Part shown: piece by piece, positions 11,699-20,979 of the stretch
Layout of the letters: the number at the start of each line of letters is the position of its first letter
How positions within the stretch are numbered: position 1 is the stretch's first letter
Source of the DNA: Microvirga solisilvae
GTDB taxonomy: Bacteria > Pseudomonadota > Alphaproteobacteria > Rhizobiales > Beijerinckiaceae
Length of the DNA stretch: 64,000 nucleotides
Direction: 5' to 3'
Assembly (NCBI RefSeq): GCF_022808595.1
Contig: NZ_JAKUCN010000006.1
Span: forward strand, 62,001-126,000
Translations under genes and position numbers: made by a program
The notes under the pieces: generated by a model
What the model was told of the DNA's origin: nothing
The model's database searches: none
The model's input: only the letters and a program-made list of their open reading frames with translations

Positions 11699-13228
11699 AT
11701 GCTGGAAACACTTTACTCGGAAGCTGATGCAGCTTTCGCAACGACAAATCATGTCGGTCTGAATCAGGATCGTCAGACTTCAATCTCAGTAAAACGCCGC
11801 CAATCCATTCTTTTCGTCACATCGGAAATTGCCGATTACGTCAAAGCAGGCGGCCTTGGTGAAGTATCGGCAGCCTTGCCGCGTGCTCTCAGGCATCATT
11901 ACGATGTGCGCATCCTTATCCCGGGTTATCGGCAGGTTTTATCTCAAATCGGCCATATCGAAGAGATCGGCCGCCTACCTTCAGCATTCGGTATTCCTTC
12001 CTGTGGCCTTGGGCGTGGGCAAACGAAGGATGGGTTGACAGTTTACGTTCTGCTGTGCCCCGAACTGTATGAGCGCGACGGTTCGCCTTATGTCGATGCA
12101 CTTGGCGTGGATTGGAAGGACAATGATATTCGCTTCGCGCGTCTTGGCCTTGCTGCGGCGGATATTGCCTGCGGTCATGGGGACGCGCTTTGGCGCGCCG
12201 ATCTTCTGCATCTCAACGATTGGCCTTCCGGTTTAGCTGCTGCATACTTGACCTGGCGCGGCCAGCACATCCCCACCATCCTGACCATCCATAACTTGGC
12301 GTATCAAGGGTTATTCGAGCGAGATCGCCTGTCGAGCCTAGGCATTCCGGATGCCGCCTTTCATATCAACGGTGTCGAATTCTACGGCAAGCTGTCGTTC
12401 CTGAAGGCAGGTATCTTCTACGCATCGCACATCACGACCGTCAGTGCGACTTATGCAAAGGAGATCACGAGGCCGGAATTCGGCTGTGGTCTCGATGGGC
12501 TTTTGAGAACCCGCGCCCGTCAGGGGCGTCTCGATGGGATCATCAACGGTAGCGATCCGAGTTGGGATCCGGCCAAGGATCCTTATCTCGTGAGCCGCTT
12601 CTCGGCAGAGAATGTTCGTGGCAAGCGCGCCAATGCCAACAATGTGCGTAAGAATTTCGGTCTTGCACTTTCCAACGGGCCGCTGTTTGCCGTGGTCTCC
12701 CGTCTGGTTCATCAGAAGGGCGTCGATCTGGCTATCTCGGCTGCGGAGACCATCGTGTCGCAGGGTGGGCAGATTGCTGTCATTGGCCAGGGGGAACCCC
12801 GGTTCGAGGCTGAGTTGAAAGCTCTGGCTCAGAGGCATCCTGGCTCCGTTGGCGTGAAGATCGGATATGACGAAGGTGACGCCCGTCGCATGTATGCAGG
12901 CAGCGACTTTCTTTTGATGCCGTCCCGTTTCGAGCCCTGCGGACTGAGCCAGATGTACGCTCAGCGCTTCGGATCGTTGCCCATCGCTCACAAGACAGGC
13001 GGTCTTGCCGACACCATAGAGGACGGTGTGACGGGCTTCCTTTTCGGGGAGCCTTGTCTTTATCGCTTCACCGATGCCATCAAGCGAGGACTTGAAACAT
13101 TCCGCTCGCGCTCCCGGCTCTCTGCCATGCGTCGCGCCGCCATGAGCAGGCCTCTCGGATGGGATCGTTCAGCCACCAAATACAAGGATGTTTATGAAAG
13201 GGCCTGCCAAGTCGCCGCTCGCGCTTAG
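11699..13228 (+). CDS. glgA: Glycogen synthase GlgA (GT5)
   Basis: Transfers glucose from ADP-glucose to the growing glycogen chain. The 509 residues include the N-terminal synthase motif as KAGGLGEV (the usual form is KTGGL), LHLNDWPSG, TIHNLAYQG, and the C-terminal GT-B half with SRLVHQKG and the nucleotide-sugar signature PSRFEPCGLSQMYAQRFG plus KTGGLADT. It diverges from treZ. The frame also opens at a TTG at 11657. ATG 11699 was preferred, although neither has a strong ribosome site and about 35 residues precede the conserved RRQSILFVTSE. The GGLGEV variant suggests the divergent GlgA subgroup. No glgC for ADP-glucose supply lies in this window. Confidence 0.9.
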   Translation: MLETLYSEADAAFATTNHVGLNQDRQTSISVKRRQSILFVTSEIADYVKAGGLGEVSAALPRALRHHYDVRILIPGYRQVLSQIGHIEEIGRLPSAFGIPSCGLGRGQTKDGLTVYVLLCPELYERDGSPYVDALGVDWKDNDIRFARLGLAAADIACGHGDALWRADLLHLNDWPSGLAAAYLTWRGQHIPTILTIHNLAYQGLFERDRLSSLGIPDAAFHINGVEFYGKLSFLKAGIFYASHITTVSATYAKEITRPEFGCGLDGLLRTRARQGRLDGIINGSDPSWDPAKDPYLVSRFSAENVRGKRANANNVRKNFGLALSNGPLFAVVSRLVHQKGVDLAISAAETIVSQGGQIAVIGQGEPRFEAELKALAQRHPGSVGVKIGYDEGDARRMYAGSDFLLMPSRFEPCGLSQMYAQRFGSLPIAHKTGGLADTIEDGVTGFLFGEPCLYRFTDAIKRGLETFRSRSRLSAMRRAAMSRPLGWDRSATKYKDVYERACQVAARA

Positions 13229-13927
13229 GAGCAATGCGCAATGTCGACGAGGGCAGGGTGCTTTGAACAGTGCCGCAGCCTGCGCTTTTCCTTGATTGCG
13301 GGAGCCTGTTGTGGCCAGCTTGGTGACAGTACACTAGGCGCTGATGCGGTTGCCGCATTTACCAAATAAGTTGGCGCTTGTACCAGGGCGGCTCTCGAGA
13401 CTTGGCAGCATGGTGGGACCGCTATGTGATGATCCCACGCAAGATAGATAAGATTTGCGTTTCTGCAGGTGCCGATTCATTTTTTTCTTAATGCCCTTCT
13501 CTAAAAGTTGCTCTTTCGGGCTCTGCTTGCCCGTCTGTAGGCGATTTTGCAAACAGTCTATGCAGTTTGGTCTATGTAATAATAAAACATAATATGCCAG
13601 TCTCTATCTAGGCTCAGATCTCGAAACGAGGCTCGGGATTATTCCCATATGTCCGGAACCGCCGCTCATCTCGTAAGGGAGAAATGAGTTCTGCTTGGAT
13701 CGGCGTGCTGAAACCCAAACGTTGTTTCGTATTGAGTAAAAGTATGTCGATTTAACCTTCATAAGGATGAGCAAAGCTGGGATTAGTTGCCTCTTAATGT
13801 CGCGATAACATTGTATCGTATTGTTCTTTTATTAGGAATAAGGCAAGTTGAGCCAGATAAAACTTAATACTCGACTTTCTGTACTGATCCGAGCCATCGG
13901 ACAGGGTCTAAAAGGGGGGGCATATTG
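13229..13927. promoter_or_regulatory. Long AT-richer intergenic region before the response regulator
   Basis: About 700 bases without a convincing gene. The second half is clearly more AT-rich than the flanks, consistent with promoters for the response regulator and kinase. It contains a 6-bp hairpin (ATGCGG, 3-base loop, CCGCAT at 13344-13358) that could end glgA transcription weakly, and a GGTCTA element at 13569-13574 of the kind repeated through the tad locus downstream. The minus-strand frames here look like chance openings with no ribosome site or family resemblance. Confidence 0.5.
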
Positions 13928-14656
13928 ATGGGGGCGCCTGCGCGCATCGGCCTTGTGGCTGATGATGATGCGTATTTCCGAATGGCTGTAGGTGCGATTC
14001 TGGTTCGGCAGTTCGGATTCTCCGAGATCATAGAAGCCGGTTCCTTGGATGAGGCCCTGGAGCGTTTGGGCGAGAGCCCGAATATCGGTGCGGCACTCTT
14101 CGACCTTTCTATGCCGGGTATGGGCACACCCACCAACCTTCGCGCAGTCCGAGAGTGCTCTCCGGAAACGAAGGTGGCTGTCATCTCGGCTTCGAACAAC
14201 CGGCGCAATATCCTTCTGGCACTCGAAGCGGGTGTTCACGGCTATATGCTCAAGAGCTTGAGCATTACGGATCTCGCTGCAGCTCTCCAGATTATTTTTG
14301 ATGGCGGAATTTATGTTCCGCCTAGCCTAGCCGACATCTCTTCCATGGCCGTAGAAACCTCGGATGACATAAGCAAGGTTTCTGTCGAGAAAGTAGAATT
14401 GCCAGCCGCCTCGCTGGAGCCAGAAGCCGGGCCCATGAGCCCACTGACACCACGCCAACAGGATGTTCTGGATCTCCTTGTTCAGGGAAAAACAAACAAG
14501 GAAATTGCGCTTGCTCTCCGGCTTGGTGAGGGAACGGTGAAGATCCACATGGCGGCCATCTTCCGTTATTTCGGAGTGAATAATCGTGCTGCGGCAGCCG
14601 TTGCAGGGGCGCGCCCCTATCCGAACCGTCGGCGAAATCTCATGAGCAGCATGTAG
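13928..14656 (+). CDS. LuxR/NarL-type two-component response regulator
   Basis: A 242-residue DNA-binding response regulator. The receiver domain (about 5-125) has the acidic cluster VADDDAYFR, the phosphoacceptor Asp59 in ALFDLSMPGM, Ser in VISAS, and Lys in YMLKS. A linker of about 50 residues leads to a LuxR-type helix-turn-helix: SPLTPRQQDVLDLL, GKTNKEIALAL, GTVKIHMAAIF. A run of G (GGGGGGG) lies 6 bases before the ATG. A TTG directly before the ATG is in frame but less likely. The histidine kinase gene follows after 21 bases, which makes a cognate pair likely. The tad pilus locus begins 2.8 kb further on, so control of pilus genes is a reasonable inference but is not shown by sequence alone. 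Confidence 0.88.
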   Translation: MGAPARIGLVADDDAYFRMAVGAILVRQFGFSEIIEAGSLDEALERLGESPNIGAALFDLSMPGMGTPTNLRAVRECSPETKVAVISASNNRRNILLALEAGVHGYMLKSLSITDLAAALQIIFDGGIYVPPSLADISSMAVETSDDISKVSVEKVELPAASLEPEAGPMSPLTPRQQDVLDLLVQGKTNKEIALALRLGEGTVKIHMAAIFRYFGVNNRAAAAVAGARPYPNRRRNLMSSM

Positions 14657-14677
14657 CTCAGCCTCGAGTGCGAAGTC

Positions 14678-17332
14678 ATGAAGGTCGGATGGAAGGCAAA
14701 GATCATGCGGGCTGGTTCGGGGATTTTCCGCGAGCAGCGCAGCAGCCTCATCTGGCGTTTCTTTCTAATCGGAGTTGCCGCACTGGCGCCCTTAAGCGCC
14801 GCTCTCGTCCAATTCGCCGGGGATGAGCGCAAGCTCGCGATGGAGGCCACACGCGAGCGGGCTGAAGTTCTCATTTCTTATGCCGTAGAGCGTCAGAGCC
14901 GCATGCTAGAGGATACAAGGGTGCTTCTGCATCACCTCAGCGACACGGGCTCTCTGAATGATGACGAGCAAGGCTGTAAGAATGCCCTTCAGCGCCACTT
15001 CGGTATTTATCCGTGGTTGATCTCATTGCGTGTTTCGGAGCCGGGCGGACGAGAAATCTGCACTGCCAGTTCGGAGAACTCAAATTCCACCTTCTCTGAG
15101 CAGGAGGTTTTCAGAAAGACTCTGAGTGGTGAACGCTTCGCTCTTGGAGAACTCACTGCAGACTCCAAGTCAGGCCTCCTCAGCATGGCTGCTGCTATGC
15201 CTATCCTGGATAAAGGACAGGTTGAAGCCATTATTACTGCCGTCATAAGGCTTGATCTTCAGAAAGAGCATTCTTTCCTGGCGCTTGGGACAAGTCTCGA
15301 CATCAACACTCTCGTGCTCGACCGCAATGGAACACTCATTGCTCATGATCCTCCCATGCCAGGGTGGATCGGCCGCAGCCTCCAAAGCCATGAGGTGGCG
15401 CGCTCAGCGCTTGAGAAGCCGCAAGGATATGCTGAGGCTGCTGACCTTTTCGGCTCTTCTCGGCTTTTCGTCTTCCGGGCGTTGCCGGGGACGGATACGA
15501 TTCTGGCCGTCGGGCTTAACAGAGCATCTGTGATTGGTGCGATCGATGAAACGCTGCGTTACCGCTTTTTCCTCATCATCATTATTGTAAGTGGATCGCT
15601 TCTGCTTGGAATGCTGGGCGTGGAAGGATTGATTTTGCGGCCGCTTCGAAGCCTTGTCCAAACAGCTGAGGCGCTCGAGCGAGGCAATTTTGATGTGCGT
15701 TCTCCCTACAAAGGAATGGGAGAGGTTCGCATTCTAGAGCGTGCCTTCAATAGAATGGCACAGGCCGTTGCCGACCGTGAGAAGGAGCTGATGGCATCCA
15801 AGGATGTTGCGGAGAAGGCTCTGAGCCAAGCTAACATCGCAAGCCAGGCCAAGACGAACTTTCTGGCATCCATGAGCCACGAGATCCGCACTCCGCTCAA
15901 TGGAATTATCGGCTACACCGAGCAGCTTCTGGATGAAAAGCTGAACACGAAGCAGAGGCGTTATGCAGACCTGATTCAGGTATCCGCGTCCGCGCTGCTG
16001 ACTGTGGCAAATGACATTCTCGACTTTTCCAGCATCGAAGCAGAGCAGATCAGGCTGCAGATCGAGCCATTCTCACTGATGTCTCTGATCGACAACACGG
16101 TTTCTATTGTCAGCAGCGGCGCGGGAAAGAAGGGAGTTCCCATCCGCATTGAATGGGATCCCGAAGTTCCCAAGATGGTTCTTGGTGACGAGGCGCGGTT
16201 GCGCCAGATCCTGCTCAATCTTCTGAACAATGCCGTCAAGTTCACCCGTGAAGGCCAGATCACGACTCGTGTGGAATGTAAGGGCGCTTCCGATGCGGGG
16301 GAGATCATTCGCATTTCCGTAACTGACACAGGCATTGGTATTCCGCTGGAGCAACATGGTCGCCTCTTCAAGCGGTTCTCCCAGGGCGACCCATCCATCC
16401 GGCGTGAGTTCGGCGGCACGGGGTTAGGGCTTGCCATCTCCAAGCGCCTCATTGAGTTGATGGGCGGCCAGATCGGCATGCAGAGCGAGCAGGGCAAAGG
16501 ATCGACATTCTGGATCGAGTTGAGCTTGCCTCAAATCGACATGCCGCCCTTGGTGCCTATCCAGGAGGGAGTGCCAAAGGCCACAAAGCCCGCCCGCATC
16601 CTTATTGTCGAGGATGTCGAGATCAACCGGGAGCTGGTGCAGATTCTGCTCGAGGCTGCAGGTCATACGATTGACGCCGCCTGCAATGGGGAGGAGGCCG
16701 TGGCGGCTGTGCAGGCCTCAAACTATGATCTTGTCCTCATGGACATCCAGATGCCTGGCATGGATGGAATGACGGCAATTCGCGAAATTCGAGCCCTTGA
16801 TCATCCAGCGAGCAAAGTCTTCATCGCAGCCATGACGGCCAACGTGCTGCCGCAGCAGGTTCGGGACTTCATGAAGGCAGGCTTCAATGACCATATCGGC
16901 AAGCCGGTCAGGCGTGATGATCTCATGCGCAAACTGAAGGAGTGGCTTCCAGATATAGTGGATGCGAGCGCAGAATCGGATGCCGGCCCATCTAGCCAAA
17001 CCTTCAAAAAGAGCCACTTTGCAGATTTTAGAAATACAATCGGTGCGGAACGTATTTCGCAGTGGCTTGCGAGGCTCGACGAGCAATTGAGAACATCATT
17101 GGCAAGCGATGACTTTGTCGATGCAGACCGGCGTTATATTGCCAGGGCGGCGCACGCGATCACGTCCCAGGCTGCTCTACTAGGGTTCTCCGAATTGGCG
17201 GAGTTCTGTACCGCGCTCGAGCAGGAATGTGGCTCCGGCGGGGACATCTCGACTACCTTGGGAAAAGCGCGCCAAGCTGCCCGGATGGCGCGAGATGTCA
17301 TCGCCGAGATGAACTCCTTGTCGCTTGCATAG
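14678..17332 (+). CDS. Hybrid sensor histidine kinase with receiver and HPt-like domain
   Basis: An 884-residue membrane sensor. Transmembrane helices at about 25-47 and 298-320 flank a roughly 250-residue periplasmic sensor of the dCACHE type. A HAMP domain, a coiled coil, and HisKA with the phospho-His401 in [11 protein letters not shown] follow. The HATPase has [15 protein letters not shown] and [10 protein letters not shown] receiver carries Asp689 in [12 protein letters not shown]. The last 130 residues look like an HPt domain with His826 in [14 protein letters not shown]. This gives a His-Asp-His relay that could pass phosphate to the response regulator encoded 21 bases upstream. A second ATG at 14705 has a better ribosome site (GGAAGG) and would drop nine residues. 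The signal sensed is unknown. Confidence 0.88.
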   Translation: MKVGWKAKIMRAGSGIFREQRSSLIWRFFLIGVAALAPLSAALVQFAGDERKLAMEATRERAEVLISYAVERQSRMLEDTRVLLHHLSDTGSLNDDEQGCKNALQRHFGIYPWLISLRVSEPGGREICTASSENSNSTFSEQEVFRKTLSGERFALGELTADSKSGLLSMAAAMPILDKGQVEAIITAVIRLDLQKEHSFLALGTSLDINTLVLDRNGTLIAHDPPMPGWIGRSLQSHEVARSALEKPQGYAEAADLFGSSRLFVFRALPGTDTILAVGLNRASVIGAIDETLRYRFFLIIIIVSGSLLLGMLGVEGLILRPLRSLVQTAEALERGNFDVRSPYKGMGEVRILERAFNRMAQAVADREKELMASKDVAEKALSQANIASQAKTNFLASMSHEIRTPLNGIIGYTEQLLDEKLNTKQRRYADLIQVSASALLTVANDILDFSSIEAEQIRLQIEPFSLMSLIDNTVSIVSSGAGKKGVPIRIEWDPEVPKMVLGDEARLRQILLNLLNNAVKFTREGQITTRVECKGASDAGEIIRISVTDTGIGIPLEQHGRLFKRFSQGDPSIRREFGGTGLGLAISKRLIELMGGQIGMQSEQGKGSTFWIELSLPQIDMPPLVPIQEGVPKATKPARILIVEDVEINRELVQILLEAAGHTIDAACNGEEAVAAVQASNYDLVLMDIQMPGMDGMTAIREIRALDHPASKVFIAAMTANVLPQQVRDFMKAGFNDHIGKPVRRDDLMRKLKEWLPDIVDASAESDAGPSSQTFKKSHFADFRNTIGAERISQWLARLDEQLRTSLASDDFVDADRRYIARAAHAITSQAALLGFSELAEFCTALEQECGSGGDISTTLGKARQAARMARDVIAEMNSLSLA

Positions 17333-17337
17333 CGCAT

Positions 17338-17349
17338 TAGGCCTAGGCC
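17338..17349. promoter_or_regulatory. GGCCTAGGCC palindrome upstream of tadG
   Basis: A perfect 10-bp palindrome GGCCTAGGCC (17340-17349), with an overlapping TAGGCC at 17338, lies in the 120-base gap between the kinase stop and tadG. It is the most symmetric copy of a GGYCTA motif found in other non-coding gaps of the tad locus. The symmetry fits a dimeric DNA-binding protein. Its role as an operator is inferred. Confidence 0.45.
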
Positions 17350-17452
17350 ATCCAGGTGAATGGAACAGCTTCCTAAAGTACGCCAATATATTGGCTGTCT
17401 TAGTTTGCCTTGAACGCGGAGCGCATCCTCATCGTGCTCCGGCGGAGAGTCC

Positions 17453-18844
17453 ATGATGGTCGTGTCTCCTATGCCTGTATCACAAAAAAACTCTGTTTTC
17501 TCACGCCTTCATAAGTTCTGGAAGAACGAGGGAGGAGCAACGGCAGTAGCCATGGGCCTCATGTCGCCCGTCATCATCGGTGGCATGGCCTTAGGGGGGG
17601 AGACCGGATACTGGTATTATACGGCACGCAAGTTGCAGAACGCCGCCGATACAGCAGCGTATTCTGCCGCTGTACGCAAGCGCGCGGGAGATACCGGAAC
17701 CAAGCTGGATGCCGCTGCCATTAGAGCTGCAGCAAGCACAGGTTTTAAGCCCAAATTGGTGGATTTGGACCCTGACCCTGTTTCAACTGAATGGATTGCA
17801 ACCAATCTCTTCGTTAACAACCCTCCACAGACAGGCGTCTCAGCCAAAGATCACCAAGCGGTTGAGGTTCGTCTCTTCGAAGTCAAGGCACGTCTCTTAT
17901 CATCCATATTCTCAAAGGACCCAATTAGGATCGAGTCGCGTGCCGTCGCTCGACTATCGGATGGAACACCAGCCTGCGTTATCGCTCTGTCGCAGACAAA
18001 GCAGAAGGCTGTCGAAGTCTCCGGCAGCTCATCAGCAACTTTGAAGGATTGTGGGGTTGCCTCTAACTCCGTTCAGGATACCGCGTATTATATGCCGAAT
18101 TCTAGTGCGTATCTCGCCGCCGATTGTATCAGTACGGTTGGGGGGAGCTCGATCAAAAATCCAAGTGAGGAAACTTTGGATCTGAACGAGCAAATATGCC
18201 CTAGTGTCCAGGAGAACGCCCCCGCGATACCTGATCCCTATGCAATGGTTGAGGAGCCGGATTTTTCGGACATTGAATGCGCAACGAGCAATGTCGTATC
18301 CGGCACTGTCGATCCAGGACCGCATCATGTCATGCGGTTCTGCGGTGGACTAACCGTAAAAGATAAGACCAGCGTCACCTTTCTCCCAGGCCTTTACATC
18401 GTCGATGGCGGCAATATGTCCATGAACGGCGGCACTATCAGCGGGCAGGGTGTAACGTTCTTTTTTGCAAATAACGCAACTGCGAAATTGGCAGGAAACC
18501 CATTCATTGACTTGGTTGCGCCTAACGCTAGCAATAAGAACGAGGCAACTGAAAGCCTTATGGGTCTCGTCTTCTTTGGCGCACGCTGTACTTTGAATTC
18601 GCCAACCTGTGATGAGCTTTTCAAGATCACAGGCGCCCCTAATTCCACGATTCAAGGCGCTATCTACTTGCCTGGATCGGAAGTCGAATTCTTGGGCAAT
18701 TCGACTGCTTCGAATATTTGTTTTCAGATCATTGCAGATAGGGTGATCTTCACGGGAAATTCCACAATCAAGATGGGATCAAACTGCAAATTCGCCGGAA
18801 CGAAAGAAGCGAAGATCGCGCAGATAATAAGGCTTACCGAGTAA
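17453..18844 (+). CDS. tadG: TadG-like pilus assembly protein with N-terminal anchor and beta-rich C-terminus
   Basis: The 463-residue protein begins with the TadE/TadG pattern: a short basic segment, GGATAVAMGLMSPVIIGG entering a single transmembrane helix (about 24-50), then the typical LQNAADTAAYSAA. The rest is predicted extracytoplasmic, and its C-terminal 170 residues are rich in Gly, Asn and beta-branched residues in a periodic way (PGLYIVDGG, GNSTIKMGSN), suggesting a stacked beta structure. There is no von Willebrand domain, unlike classical TadG. GGAGAG lies just before the ATG. It is a single gene, convergent with tadC. In the Tad system TadE, TadF and TadG are minor pseudopilins or assembly factors. 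Confidence 0.8.
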   Translation: MMVVSPMPVSQKNSVFSRLHKFWKNEGGATAVAMGLMSPVIIGGMALGGETGYWYYTARKLQNAADTAAYSAAVRKRAGDTGTKLDAAAIRAAASTGFKPKLVDLDPDPVSTEWIATNLFVNNPPQTGVSAKDHQAVEVRLFEVKARLLSSIFSKDPIRIESRAVARLSDGTPACVIALSQTKQKAVEVSGSSSATLKDCGVASNSVQDTAYYMPNSSAYLAADCISTVGGSSIKNPSEETLDLNEQICPSVQENAPAIPDPYAMVEEPDFSDIECATSNVVSGTVDPGPHHVMRFCGGLTVKDKTSVTFLPGLYIVDGGNMSMNGGTISGQGVTFFFANNATAKLAGNPFIDLVAPNASNKNEATESLMGLVFFGARCTLNSPTCDELFKITGAPNSTIQGAIYLPGSEVEFLGNSTASNICFQIIADRVIFTGNSTIKMGSNCKFAGTKEAKIAQIIRLTE

Positions 18845-19007
18845 AAGGCTTCCGGTTAATTTAATGACCTGAAATAGCTAGGGACTCTGATTGAGAGGCG
18901 TCCTGCGCCTATGGCAAGAGAGACGGATACTAACGGTCTAGTTTCTGTGCTTGTCGGAGCCTATCTGAGCCCTGCGTTCATAGCCGAACTCTTCCGTTTC
19001 CTTGCTT
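18845..19007. other. Gap between convergent tadG and tadC
   Basis: 163 bases between two convergent genes. No strong intrinsic terminator is visible. A GGTCTA element at 18935-18940 matches the motif seen in promoter gaps of this locus, which is unexpected between convergent genes and may be chance. Confidence 0.3.
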
Positions 19008-19976
19008 TTACATAATCATAATTCGAATGATGGCCGGCGTGATGATGACGGCGAACAGAACTGGCAGGAAGAACAGGATCATCGGTACCGTGAGCTTCGG
19101 AGGGAGAGCCGCAGCCTTCTTTTCAGCCTCGCTCATACGCATATCGCGATTTTCTTGAGCGAGCACTCTCAAGGAATGGGCGAGGGGAGTGCCGTATTTT
19201 TCTGACTGAATAAGGCTCGTGACCACGCTTTTGACGCCATCCAGGCCTGTGCGCTCTCCCAGATTGTCATAGGCTTTACGGCGATCCTGTAGATAAGAGA
19301 GTTCGGCCGTCGTAAGGCTAAGTTCTTCCGCAAGTTCGATAGATTGAACTCCAATTTCTTCCGAGACTTTGCGAAGGGCGCTCTCGATTCCCATGCCGCA
19401 CTCGACACAGATCAGGAGGAGATCGAGCGCATCAGGCCAAGAGCGCTGGATGGATTCCTGACGCTTCTTGATCTTGTTTTGCAAATACAAGGGCGGCACG
19501 AAATAGCCGATCCAAGCACCGACAACAGAGATCCCGAGCTTTACGAACATCGGATGCTGGAGGCGCAGAACGGCAAAAACATAGAAGAGCGCGAGCAGGA
19601 AAATAACGAGCGGAGCGATCGCTCGAATGGCCAAGAACGTAATGACCGGGCTTTCGCCGCGATAACCGGCCATGCGCAATTTTTGAGCGAGATCCCCGCC
19701 CTCGACTTGGCTGGCGAGGTCAAACCGATCGACAATAGCCTTGAACAGCTTCTTAGGCTCCTTTCGTAGGGACGGAGCTTTTTTTGTCGGATTGAGACGG
19801 GCGCGTTCCCGCGCACGAATTCTTTCACGCTCGCTCGCTACCTGAGCCATGCGGGTGTTCAGCTCATCGCGGGCGAAGTAGGGCCAAGCGATAACCAGAA
19901 TTGCACCGCATACGGAAATGGATGCTGAAAGAGCTATAAGAAGATCGCTGTTCGCAAGGATTCCTGCCGGGTTCAT
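19008..19976 (-). CDS. tadC: Tad pilus inner-membrane platform protein TadC
   Basis: A 322-residue type II secretion F-domain protein. There is an N-terminal transmembrane helix (about 13-32), then a cytoplasmic segment, a hydrophobic pair around 120-165, the conserved cytoplasmic core with PDALDLLLICVECGMGIESAL and SLIQSEKYGTPLAHSLRVLA, and two C-terminal helices (LTVPMILFFLPVLFAVIITP). With TadB it forms the membrane platform driven by the CpaF ATPase. It follows tadB after 7 bases and is last in the cpaF-tadB-tadC operon. Confidence 0.92.
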   Translation of the reverse strand: MNPAGILANSDLLIALSASISVCGAILVIAWPYFARDELNTRMAQVASERERIRARERARLNPTKKAPSLRKEPKKLFKAIVDRFDLASQVEGGDLAQKLRMAGYRGESPVITFLAIRAIAPLVIFLLALFYVFAVLRLQHPMFVKLGISVVGAWIGYFVPPLYLQNKIKKRQESIQRSWPDALDLLLICVECGMGIESALRKVSEEIGVQSIELAEELSLTTAELSYLQDRRKAYDNLGERTGLDGVKSVVTSLIQSEKYGTPLAHSLRVLAQENRDMRMSEAEKKAAALPPKLTVPMILFFLPVLFAVIITPAIIRIMIM

Positions 19977-19983
19977 AGGTGCC

Positions 19984-20979
19984 TCAGAAGTCGAAGTTGA
20001 TCATCTTACGCATCACGAGACATCCGATCAGCATCCAGAAGCCCGATACAGCAAGAGTAATGTTCCCAGTTGTTGTTGAGAAAAGAAGGCCGATATATTC
20101 CGGCGACGTGAGGTAAATCAGCGTCGCAACCACGACCGGAAGGCTGCCGATGATGCCGGCGGAGGCCTTTGCCTCAGAACTGACGGCCTTGATTTTAGCC
20201 TTCATCTTCTTGCGTTCGCGCAACACCTTCGAGAGATTGGACAAAGCCTCGGAAAGGCTGCCGCCGGTTCGGCTCTGCAGGGAGATGACAATCGAGAAGA
20301 AGTTTGCTTCCGTAAGAGGGATGCGCCCGGCAAACTTCTGGACGGCTTCGTCGATCGGCAATCCCAGGGTTTGATCTTCAAGGATGGCTCGGAACTCGCC
20401 TCTCACCGGCTCCTGGGCTTCCAGGGAGATAATCCGAAGGCAATCCACGAGCGGAAGGCCGGCCTTCACGCCACGAACAATCACATCGACCGCATTCGGA
20501 AATTCATTCGAGAAAGCCTTGAAGCGGCTGCCTCTCTTGCCGTTGACATAGATGTAAGGGATCAGGAGGCCGCCGGTTATACCGAAGCCGATGGAGGAAA
20601 CGAGGCCAAGACCGAAGAGGATCAACGACAGAAAGAACGAGAAGATGCCTGCTCCGATGCTCACCAGGTAATAGGTCTTCATCGTCCAGGTGAGGCCAGC
20701 CTGACGGATGCGTACCATCAACGTCAGCTTGGAGCTTTTCTTGGATTTCTGCTTGTCCTCCAATTCTTGAAGCGTTGCTTCGAGCGCTTTGCGGCGCTTC
20801 GCTTCATCGCTTATAGAGCTGCGACTTACAGTCGGCCCCATTGCAGCAATGGCTGCGAAGCGTTTGTAAGTATCGGAACGACGCTCAAAGTAAGTGTACA
20901 GAAGCGCGATTACGATGCTTGCAGCGCATAACGTAACCAGCAGAGCAATATAGATTGGGATGAGCTCGGGCTTCAGCAT
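19984..20979 (-). CDS. tadB: Tad pilus inner-membrane platform protein TadB
   Basis: A 331-residue partner of TadC with a type II secretion F domain. An N-terminal helix (IPIYIALLVTLCAASIVIALL), a charged linker, two central helices, then the cytoplasmic core with NAVDVIVRGVKAGLPLVDCL and LQSRTGGSLSEALSNLS, and C-terminal helices. The start codon overlaps the cpaF stop as TGATG at 20977-20981, which fixes the start and implies translational coupling. The frame upstream of this ATG is antisense-like cpaF sequence and was discarded. Confidence 0.92.
   Translation of the reverse strand: MLKPELIPIYIALLVTLCAASIVIALLYTYFERRSDTYKRFAAIAAMGPTVSRSSISDEAKRRKALEATLQELEDKQKSKKSSKLTLMVRIRQAGLTWTMKTYYLVSIGAGIFSFFLSLILFGLGLVSSIGFGITGGLLIPYIYVNGKRGSRFKAFSNEFPNAVDVIVRGVKAGLPLVDCLRIISLEAQEPVRGEFRAILEDQTLGLPIDEAVQKFAGRIPLTEANFFSIVISLQSRTGGSLSEALSNLSKVLRERKKMKAKIKAVSSEAKASAGIIGSLPVVVATLIYLTSPEYIGLLFSTTTGNITLAVSGFWMLIGCLVMRKMINFDF

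Noticed and set aside
11184..11762. 192-codon plus-strand frame across the treZ start and glgA start
   Set aside because: Antisense to the treZ N-terminal domain and out of frame with glgA. No domain seen.
13080..13552. Two minus-strand frames in and after the end of glgA
   Set aside because: The first overlaps glgA antisense. Neither has a ribosome site or sensible protein character. Treated as intergenic.
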